A DNA stretch of 64,000 bases from Mycolicibacterium rhodesiae. Its GTDB lineage: Bacteria; Actinomycetota; Actinomycetes; Mycobacteriales; Mycobacteriaceae. The position numbers and the translations under genes were made by a program. Of the stretch, positions 57,856 through 64,000 are shown in pieces. The DNA lies in the NCBI RefSeq assembly GCF_002086695.1, contig NZ_MVIH01000012.1:1-64000 (forward strand), written 5' to 3'. The notes below the pieces were generated by a model. The model searched no databases. It was not told the origin of the DNA and saw only the letters and a list, made by a program, of their open reading frames with translations. Every line of letters begins with the position of its first letter. The stretch's first letter is position 1.

Positions 57856-58893
57856 ATGCCCAAGATTCATCTTCCCGGTCGCCGGTGGAGTACCGCTCTT
57901 GCGCTGGCGACGACCGCAACGATGCTCGCCGCCTGCGGCGGCGGGACCAGCGACGTTCCCGGTGGCGGCAACCAGCCGAAGGCCGACACCACCCTCACTC
58001 TGGTCGCGTACGCCGTGCCTGAGCCCGGCTGGAGCAAGATCATCCCGGCCTTCGCCGCCACTCCGGAGGGCAAGGGCGTCGCAGTGACGACGTCCTACGG
58101 CGCCTCAGGTGACCAGTCGCGTGGCGTGGTGGAAGGCAAGCCGGCCGACATCGTGAACTTCTCCGTCGAGCCCGATGTCACCCGCCTGGTCAAGGCCAAC
58201 AAGGTGGCCGCCGACTGGAACAAGTCCACCACCCAGGGCATCCCGTTCGGTTCGGTCGTTTCTCTGGTCGTACGCAAGGGCAACCCGAAGAACATCAAGG
58301 ACTGGGACGACCTGTTGCAGCCCGGCATCGAGGTGGTCACACCCAGCCCGCTGAGTTCGGGGTCGGCGAAGTGGAACCTGTTGGCGCCCTACGCCGCCAA
58401 GAGCAATGGCGGCCAGGACGAGCAGGCCGGTCTCGACTTCGTCACCAAGCTGGTGACCGAGCATGTCAAGACCCGGCCGGGTTCGGGCCGGGAGGCCACC
58501 GACGTCTTCCTGCAGGGCACCGGAGACGTGCTGATCAGCTACGAGAACGAGGCGATCAACACCGAGCGGCAGGGCAAGCCCGTCGAGCACATCATCCCGC
58601 CGCAGACGTTCAAGATCGAGAACCCGGTGGCGGTGGTGACCACCAGTGCCCACCTGGACAAGGCGACCGCGCTGAACAACTACCTGTTCACCCCGGAGGG
58701 CCAGAAGATCTGGGCGCAGGCCGGTTTCCGTCCTGTCGATCCGTCGGTGGCTGCTGATTTCGCCACCGACTTCCCGACGCCGCAGAAACTCTGGACGATC
58801 GCCGATCTCGGTGGCTGGAGCAAGGTGGATCCCGCACTGTTTGACAAAGACAATGGCACCATTACGAAGATCTACAAGCAGGCCACTGGATGA
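57856..58893 (+). CDS. subI: Sulfate-binding lipoprotein of ABC transporter
   Basis: A 345-residue periplasmic-type binding protein anchored as a lipoprotein (LAAC, Cys27). Typical segments are VAYAVPEPGWSKIIPAF, SYGASGDQSRGVVEGKPADI, VTPSPLSSGSAKWNLLAPYA and GDVLISYENEAI. It captures sulfate (and thiosulfate) for the CysTWA importer. It is the first gene of subI-cysT-cysW-cysA, coupled to cysT by ATGA. Confidence 0.96.
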   Translation: MPKIHLPGRRWSTALALATTATMLAACGGGTSDVPGGGNQPKADTTLTLVAYAVPEPGWSKIIPAFAATPEGKGVAVTTSYGASGDQSRGVVEGKPADIVNFSVEPDVTRLVKANKVAADWNKSTTQGIPFGSVVSLVVRKGNPKNIKDWDDLLQPGIEVVTPSPLSSGSAKWNLLAPYAAKSNGGQDEQAGLDFVTKLVTEHVKTRPGSGREATDVFLQGTGDVLISYENEAINTERQGKPVEHIIPPQTFKIENPVAVVTTSAHLDKATALNNYLFTPEGQKIWAQAGFRPVDPSVAADFATDFPTPQKLWTIADLGGWSKVDPALFDKDNGTITKIYKQATG

Positions 58894-59771
58894 CAGCAGC
58901 TATCGAGCCAAATCCTCAAGCGATCCGGCCCGAGCTCACCCCGAGTGAGCCGGGCGGGCCGTCCGGCTTCCTGGCCCGCAGGCACGGGACCACCAGCCTG
59001 CGGGTCGGTGCCGCGTCGATCTGGCTGAGCGTCGTCGTCCTACTGCCGCTGGCCGCGATCGTCTGGCAGTCGGCCAAGGGCGGCTGGCACGCATTCTGGG
59101 TGACCGTCACCTCCAACGCCGCGCTGGAGTCGTTCAAGGTGACGCTCACGATTTCGATCGGCGTCACCGTCGTCAACGCGGTGTTCGGGCTCCTGGTCGC
59201 GTGGGTGCTCACCCGCGATGACTTCCCGGGTAAGCGGCTGGTCGACGCTGTGATCGACCTGCCGTTCGCGTTGCCCACGATCGTCGCGAGCCTGGTCATG
59301 CTCGCGCTCTACGGGCCCAACAGCCCGGTCGACCTGCACCTACAACACACCAAATGGGGTGTGGGCGTTGCCCTTCTGTTCGTAACGCTGCCGTTCGTGG
59401 TGCGTTCGGTTCAGCCCGTGCTCCTCGAACTCGACCGCGAGGTCGAGGAGGCCGCCGCGTCGCTTGGCGCGACGAACTTCGTCATCTTCACCAAGGTCAT
59501 ACTGCCCGCGTTGCTGCCGTCGCTGCTGTCCGGCGCCGGTCTGGCGTTCTCGCGCGCGATCGGCGAGTTCGGCTCGGTGGTCCTGATCGGTGGAGCGGTA
59601 CCGGGGGAGACCGAGGTCTCCTCGCAGTGGATCCGCACGCTGATCGAAAACGACGACCGGACCGGTGCGGCCGCCATTTCGATTGTGTTGCTGGTGGTCT
59701 CGTTCATCGTCTTGTTCATCCTGCGCGCCGTCGGTTCACGCGCCGCCAAGCGGGAGGAGCTGTCGGCATGA
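58890..59771 (+). CDS. cysT: Sulfate ABC transporter permease CysT
   Basis: A 293-residue membrane permease with about six helices. The ABC-contact loop EEAAASLGATNFVIFTKVIL and GAGLAFSRAIGEFGSVVLIGG are characteristic of sulfate permeases. It pairs with CysW to form the channel. Start and stop both overlap neighbours by four bases. Confidence 0.95.
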   Translation: MTAAIEPNPQAIRPELTPSEPGGPSGFLARRHGTTSLRVGAASIWLSVVVLLPLAAIVWQSAKGGWHAFWVTVTSNAALESFKVTLTISIGVTVVNAVFGLLVAWVLTRDDFPGKRLVDAVIDLPFALPTIVASLVMLALYGPNSPVDLHLQHTKWGVGVALLFVTLPFVVRSVQPVLLELDREVEEAAASLGATNFVIFTKVILPALLPSLLSGAGLAFSRAIGEFGSVVLIGGAVPGETEVSSQWIRTLIENDDRTGAAAISIVLLVVSFIVLFILRAVGSRAAKREELSA

Positions 59772-60580
59772 TCCTGTCTCCACTGGTGCGCTTCCTGACG
59801 CGCTACATCGCGCTGGCCTACATCTTGGTGTTGGTACTGGTGCCCGTCGGCCTGATCCTGTGGCGCACCTTCGCGCCCGGCTTCGGTGCGTTCGTCGAAA
59901 ACATCACCACGCCCGCAGCGATTTCGGCATTGCAGCTGTCGCTGCTGGTGGTGGCGATCGTGGTTCCACTCAACGTGATCTTTGGCGTACCGACCGCGCT
60001 GGTGCTGGCACGCAACAAGTTCCGCGGCAAGTCGGCGTTGCAAGCCGTCATCGACCTGCCGTTCGCCGTGTCGCCGGTGGTCGTCGGCGTGGCGCTGATC
60101 CTGTTATGGGGCAGTGCCGGACTGTTCGGGTTCGTCGAGAACAGCATCGGCCTGAAGATCATCTTCGGTCTCCCCGGCATCGTGCTGGCCAGCATCTTCG
60201 TCACCGTTCCGTTCGTGATCCGCGAGGTCGAGCCCGTTCTGCACGAGCTCGGCACCGATCAGGAGCAGGCCGCGGCCACCCTGGGATCCAGCTGGTGGCA
60301 GACGTTCTGGCGGATCACTCTGCCGTCGATCCGGTGGGGTCTGACCTACGGCATCGTGCTCACGGTCGCTCGCACCCTCGGTGAATACGGTGCGGTGATC
60401 ATGGTGTCCTCCAACCTGCCCGGCACGTCACAAACCCTGACCCTGCTGGTCTCCGACCGCTACAGCCGTGGTGCCGAGTACGGCGCCTACGCCGTCTCGA
60501 CACTCTTGATGGCCGTCGCGGTACTGGTCCTGGTCGTCCAGGTGATCCTGGATGCCCGGCGGGCCAAGGCGAGCGAGTAA
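59768..60580 (+). CDS. cysW: Sulfate ABC transporter permease CysW
   Basis: A 270-residue permease, the partner of CysT. The first helix is YIALAYILVLVLVPVGLILW, the ABC-contact loop is EQAAATLGSSWWQTFWRITL and the end motif is RTLGEYGAVIMVSSNLPG. The ATG at 59768 overlaps the cysT stop (ATGA), which fixes the start although the frame is open further upstream. Confidence 0.95.
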   Translation: MILSPLVRFLTRYIALAYILVLVLVPVGLILWRTFAPGFGAFVENITTPAAISALQLSLLVVAIVVPLNVIFGVPTALVLARNKFRGKSALQAVIDLPFAVSPVVVGVALILLWGSAGLFGFVENSIGLKIIFGLPGIVLASIFVTVPFVIREVEPVLHELGTDQEQAAATLGSSWWQTFWRITLPSIRWGLTYGIVLTVARTLGEYGAVIMVSSNLPGTSQTLTLLVSDRYSRGAEYGAYAVSTLLMAVAVLVLVVQVILDARRAKASE

Positions 60581-60602
60581 TCCCACTAGGAGAACGACTC
60601 TC

Positions 60603-61625
60603 ATGACCAACGCCATCACCGTCACCGGCGCGAACAAGAGGTATGGCGATTTTGCCGCACTCGACAACGTCGATTTCGTGGTGCCTGCCGGGTCGCTGAC
60701 CGCACTGCTGGGCCCCAGTGGATCGGGAAAATCGACGCTGCTGCGTGCCATCGCCGGACTGGACCAACCCGACACCGGCACCATCACGATCAACGGGCGT
60801 GATGTCACCAACGTGCCCCCGCAGCGACGCGGAATCGGATTCGTGTTCCAGCACTATGCCGCGTTCAAGCATCTGACCGTGCGCGACAACGTCGCGTTCG
60901 GACTCAAGATCCGCAAGAAGCCGAAGGCCGAGGTCAAGGCAAAGGTCGACGAGCTGCTCGAGGTGGTCGGACTCGCCGGCTTCCAAACCCGGTATCCCAA
61001 CCAGCTTTCCGGTGGTCAGCGTCAGCGGATGGCGCTGGCCCGCGCGCTGGCCGTCGACCCCGAGGTGCTCCTGCTCGACGAGCCGTTCGGCGCGCTGGAT
61101 GCCAAGGTCCGCGACGATCTGCGGACCTGGCTGCGGCGCCTGCACGACGAGGTGCATGTCACGACCGTGCTCGTGACCCACGACCAGGCCGAGGCGCTGG
61201 ACGTCGCCGACCGGATCGCTGTGCTCAACAAGGGCCGCATCGAGCAGGTCGGCTCACCGACCGACGTCTACGACAGCCCGGCCAACGCGTTTGTCATGTC
61301 GTTCCTCGGCACGGTGTCGTCGCTCAACGGAATCCTGGTGCGCCCGCACGATATTCGGGTCGGCCGCAATCCGGAGATGGCCATCGCGGCGGGGGACGGC
61401 ACAGCCGAGTCCACCGGAGTCACCCGTGCCACGATCGACCGGGTCGTGTATCTGGGCTTCGAGGTGCGCGTCGAATTGACCAGCGCCACCAACGGTGCCC
61501 CGTTCACCGCGCAGATCACCCGAGGCGACGCCGAGGCGCTGGGGCTGAAAGAGGGCGACACCGTCTACGTGCGAGCCACCCGGGTCCCGCCGATCGCCGG
61601 CGAGGTTCAGGTCGCGGCCAGTTAG
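60603..61625 (+). CDS. cysA: Sulfate ABC transporter ATP-binding protein CysA
   Basis: A 340-residue ATPase that drives sulfate import. Walker A is LLGPSGSGKSTLLRAI, the signature is LSGGQRQRMALARAL, Walker B is LLLDEPFGALDAK and the switch histidine is in VLVTHDQAEAL. A TOBE-like regulatory domain fills the C-terminus. AGGAG at 60588-60592 serves the ATG at 60603. Its TAG stop overlaps the convergent chelatase stop within TTAG. Confidence 0.96.
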   Translation: MTNAITVTGANKRYGDFAALDNVDFVVPAGSLTALLGPSGSGKSTLLRAIAGLDQPDTGTITINGRDVTNVPPQRRGIGFVFQHYAAFKHLTVRDNVAFGLKIRKKPKAEVKAKVDELLEVVGLAGFQTRYPNQLSGGQRQRMALARALAVDPEVLLLDEPFGALDAKVRDDLRTWLRRLHDEVHVTTVLVTHDQAEALDVADRIAVLNKGRIEQVGSPTDVYDSPANAFVMSFLGTVSSLNGILVRPHDIRVGRNPEMAIAAGDGTAESTGVTRATIDRVVYLGFEVRVELTSATNGAPFTAQITRGDAEALGLKEGDTVYVRATRVPPIAGEVQVAAS

Positions 61626-62326
61626 GCTGCGACCCGGTTCGCCACCGCGACATCGAACCGGTCCAGGACCGTCTCGGCAACCAGTCGGTGCGCGCCCAGC
61701 GGGGCGACCATGGACAGGCCTGCGGCATCGGCGATCGCGGCCACCCGGTCGGTGATGCGGCCGGCCGCAATGAACCACGGCGCCACCACGATCCGCCGCG
61801 CACCGCGTTCGCGCAGCATTTCGATTCCGTCCTGTACCGACGGCTGGGGACCGGTGGCGTAGGCGACCTGCACTCCCGACCACCGGGTGCCGCGGCCCAA
61901 CCTGTCGGCGAGCGCCGCGGTGCGGTCATTGGCGGCGGTACGGGAGGATCCCACCGCCACCACCAGCACGCCGAGTCCGCGCTCGAATTGATGAATCTGG
62001 TGCTCCGCCAAGCGTTCCCGCATGACAGCCAGCAGGCGCGGATCTTCGCCGAGCGTCTCGGCCTGGATCACGTCGGCGCCGGTTTCGGCGATCATCGCCG
62101 GGATGTCGACCCGGGCGTGGTAGGCACTCGCCAACAGCAGCGGGGCGACGACCGCCGGGCCGTCGAGTGTCCGTAGCACGTCAGTGAGGTTCGGGGCGTG
62201 TTTCTCGCAGAACGCAACCCGTACCTCAAGCTCGGGCCGCCGCGCCCGGATACGCTCGGCCACCGCGTACGTGGTCACCGCGGAGCGCGGATCGGCGCTG
62301 CCGTGCGCGGTGAGGATGAGCGTCAC
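61622..62326 (-). CDS. che1: Sirohydrochlorin ferrochelatase-like CbiX/SirB protein
   Basis: A 234-residue type II chelatase with two repeated domains: LILTAHGSADPRS at the start and LVVAVGSSRTAAND in the second half. The metal-binding histidines (TAHGS and SAYHARVD) are in the N-terminal half. It should put iron into sirohydrochlorin to make the siroheme needed by the sulfite reductase encoded next door. The frame reaches an ATG at 62344, but the GTG at 62326 overlaps the cysH stop as GTGA and opens the conserved TLILTAHG. Confidence 0.88.
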   Translation of the reverse strand: MTLILTAHGSADPRSAVTTYAVAERIRARRPELEVRVAFCEKHAPNLTDVLRTLDGPAVVAPLLLASAYHARVDIPAMIAETGADVIQAETLGEDPRLLAVMRERLAEHQIHQFERGLGVLVVAVGSSRTAANDRTAALADRLGRGTRWSGVQVAYATGPQPSVQDGIEMLRERGARRIVVAPWFIAAGRITDRVAAIADAAGLSMVAPLGAHRLVAETVLDRFDVAVANRVAA

Positions 62327-63036
62327 GAAACGTGAAGCCCGCATTCGGTTTTCGCCAGGCCCTGCCAGCGTCCGCTACGCGGGTCGGCGCCCTCGACCGG
62401 CTTGGCCGTGCACGGCGCGCAGCCGATCGACGGATAACCTTCCTCGACAAGCGGGTTCACCAGCACGCCGTTGGCCTGAATGTAGGCGTCCATGTCCTCA
62501 TCGCTCCACGCGGCCAGCGGGTTGATCTTCACCAGCTTGAAGCCTTCGTCGAAGCTGATGAGCGGCGCGTTGGCGCGAGTGGGTGCCTCGACCCGCCGGA
62601 TGCCGGTGACCCAGGCGGCGTATCCGCCTAGCGCCTTGCGCAACGGCACCACCTTGCGGAGCCGGCAGCATTCGCCCGGGTTGCTGGCGAACAGGTCCTT
62701 GCCCAGCAGCTGATCCTGCTCGGTCACGCTGTGCTCCGGGGTGACGTTCACGACGTGGATGTCGTACACCGCCTCGACCGCGTCGCGGGTACCGATCGTC
62801 TCGGCGAAGTGGTAGCCCGTGTCGAGGAACAGCACGTCCACGCCGGGGCGCACCTTCGAGGCCATATCGACCAGCACCGCGTCCTGCATGTTGGAGGCGA
62901 CGACGTAGTCACCGCCGAAGTGCTTGTCGGTCCAGGCCAGCAGCTCCACAGCACTGGCATCGGCCAGCTCGGCAGCGCCTTGTGCCGCCAGCTCGCGAAG
63001 CTCAGCTTCGGTCACTCGATCCACCCCAATGCTCAT
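62323..63036 (-). CDS. cysH: Phosphoadenylyl/adenylyl-sulfate reductase (APS reductase type)
   Basis: A 237-residue thioredoxin-dependent reductase that makes sulfite. The iron-sulfur cysteines CC (ECCRLRK) and CxxC (GCAPCTAKP) mark it as the 4Fe-4S adenylyl-sulfate type; the catalytic cysteine lies in ECGLHVS at the end. The PP-loop-like LDTGYHFAETIGTRD is also present. The ATG at 63036 overlaps the sulfite reductase stop by ATGA; a longer frame to 63069 is less likely. Confidence 0.95.
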   Translation of the reverse strand: MSIGVDRVTEAELRELAAQGAAELADASAVELLAWTDKHFGGDYVVASNMQDAVLVDMASKVRPGVDVLFLDTGYHFAETIGTRDAVEAVYDIHVVNVTPEHSVTEQDQLLGKDLFASNPGECCRLRKVVPLRKALGGYAAWVTGIRRVEAPTRANAPLISFDEGFKLVKINPLAAWSDEDMDAYIQANGVLVNPLVEEGYPSIGCAPCTAKPVEGADPRSGRWQGLAKTECGLHVS

Positions 63037-64000
63037 CGCAATTCCTCTTCCTCTGCCCGGACAACCCACTGGGCGAAACGCTCGCCGTCGTTTCTTTGTT
63101 TCACGAAGTTGCGCACGACCCGCTCGATGTAGTCCCCGAGCTCAGTGGAGAGCACCTTGTGCTGACGCAGTTTGCGCCCGAATCCGCTGTCCAGCCCAAG
63201 GCTGCCGCCCAGGTGAACCTGGAACCCTTCCTCGGGGCCGTCACCGTCGTCGATCATCTGACCCTTGAAGCCGATATCGGCGATCTGGATCCGCGCGCAC
63301 GAGTTGGGGCAGCCGTTGATGTTGACCGTGACCGGGACGTCGAGTTGGGAGTTGATGTCCTCGAGCCGCTTCTCCAGATCGGGCACCAGGCTCTGAGCGC
63401 GCACCCGGGTCTCGGCGAAACTCAGCTTGCAGAACTCGATTCCGGTGCAGGCCATCAGGTTTCGACGCCAGTGCGACGGGGTTGACGGCAGACCCAGGGC
63501 GTCGAGACCACTACGGAGCTCGTCGAGCTTGTCGTCTGCAACGTCGAGCACGATCAGTTTCTGGTACGGCGTGAACCGGACGCGGTTGGAGCCGACCGAC
63601 TCGGCCAGGTCGGCGACCTTCGTGAGAATGGTGCCCGACACACGCCCCGCGATCGGTGCCACCCCGACCGCGTTGAGCCCGTTCTTGAGCCGCTGCACAC
63701 CCACGTGGTCGATCGGGCGAACGACCGGCTCGGGTGCGGGCCCGTCCACCAGGGGCCGCTTCAGGTACTCGGTTTCGAGGACTTCACGAAATTTCTCGAC
63801 GCCCCAGTCCTTGATCAGGAACTTCAGCCGCGCCTTAGCGCGCAACCGCCGGTAGCCGTAGTCGCGGAACACACTGACCACGGCCTCCCAAACGTCGGGC
63901 ACCTCGTCGAGCGGCACCCACGCGCCGACGCGCTGTCCGAGCATCGGATTGGTGGACAGACCGCCGCCGACCCACAGATCGAAACCGGGACCGCGCTCGG
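63033..64000 (-). CDS. sirA: Ferredoxin-dependent sulfite reductase, 5' end outside window
   Basis: The C-terminal 322 residues of a sulfite/nitrite reductase that reduces sulfite to sulfide with siroheme and a 4Fe-4S cluster. The cluster cysteines are in CTGIEFCKLSFAETR and NGCPNSCARIQIADIGFKG. The N-terminal ferredoxin-binding part lies beyond the right edge. With cysH and che1 downstream it forms the sulfate-reduction operon (Rv2391-Rv2393 order), facing the sulfate import operon. Confidence 0.95.
   Translation of the reverse strand, partial: ERGPGFDLWVGGGLSTNPMLGQRVGAWVPLDEVPDVWEAVVSVFRDYGYRRLRAKARLKFLIKDWGVEKFREVLETEYLKRPLVDGPAPEPVVRPIDHVGVQRLKNGLNAVGVAPIAGRVSGTILTKVADLAESVGSNRVRFTPYQKLIVLDVADDKLDELRSGLDALGLPSTPSHWRRNLMACTGIEFCKLSFAETRVRAQSLVPDLEKRLEDINSQLDVPVTVNINGCPNSCARIQIADIGFKGQMIDDGDGPEEGFQVHLGGSLGLDSGFGRKLRQHKVLSTELGDYIERVVRNFVKQRNDGERFAQWVVRAEEEELR

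Noticed and set aside
1..64000. tRNA genes, CRISPR arrays, insertion sequences, prophage or attachment sites
   Set aside because: I looked for regular spacer repeats, transposase or integrase motifs and tRNA-like cloverleaves and saw none that I could support.

Overview
The window is a GC-rich actinobacterial chromosome segment and almost certainly comes from a Mycobacterium, probably a rapid grower of the Mycolicibacterium type. The backbone gene order matches, from memory, the M. tuberculosis H37Rv stretch rpfE (Rv2450c) to sirA/nirA (Rv2391). Other mycobacterial marks are an RNase E with very acidic arms, an octanoyltransferase (OctT) gene for methylglucose lipopolysaccharide, a PE-PPE-domain protein and many leaderless starts.

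Layout. 0-6 kb: a resuscitation-promoting factor, an FAD monooxygenase, an S9 peptidase, an Rv2449c-type reductase and a DUF937 protein. 5.9-17.4 kb: the housekeeping block valS-folC-DUF4233-ndk-rne-rplU-rpmA-obg-proB. 17.4-25 kb: an accessory stretch with a sirtuin, a YdcF-like protein, an isochorismatase-family hydrolase, nadE, a CmtR-like metal sensor with a cation efflux protein next to the broken end of an isoprenylcysteine methyltransferase gene, an enoyl-CoA hydratase and a ribokinase. 25-33.4 kb: proA, a MoxR ATPase with its VWA partner, a PE-PPE protein, then nadD-rsfS-gpgP-octT-degV. 33.4-38.7 kb: YceI, an NAD(P)H reductase, comEA-comEC-holA and rpsT.

38.8-49.3 kb holds two poorly understood groups. 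One is the circularly permuted ATP-grasp / alpha-E / transglutaminase trio. The other is an operon of a GlnT-like glutamine synthetase homologue, a creatininase-family amidohydrolase and a TetR regulator, preceded by a control region packed with palindromes. The second operon is my best candidate for an undescribed pathway. 49.3-57.6 kb: a PemK/MazF-like protein, lepA, two PknH-sensor-like lipoproteins, a MarR/MFS divergent pair with a clear operator, a GH15 trehalase-like enzyme and two tiny membrane proteins.

57.6-64 kb is assimilatory sulfur metabolism: subI-cysT-cysW-cysA on the plus strand facing sirA/nirA-cysH-che1 on the minus strand. The sulfate transporter operon is preceded by a 30-codon leaderless reading frame ending Ala-Cys-Cys-Arg, the arrangement of a cysteine-responsive attenuator.

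Across the window at least sixteen starts have a TANNNT -10 hexamer 6-8 bases upstream of ATG or GTG. This both suggests leaderless transcription and settles several start codons. I saw no tRNA, rRNA, CRISPR array, prophage or intact insertion sequence. No gene-free stretch exceeds about 300 bases; the longest are the rne leader (285 bases) and the control region at 44749-44987.
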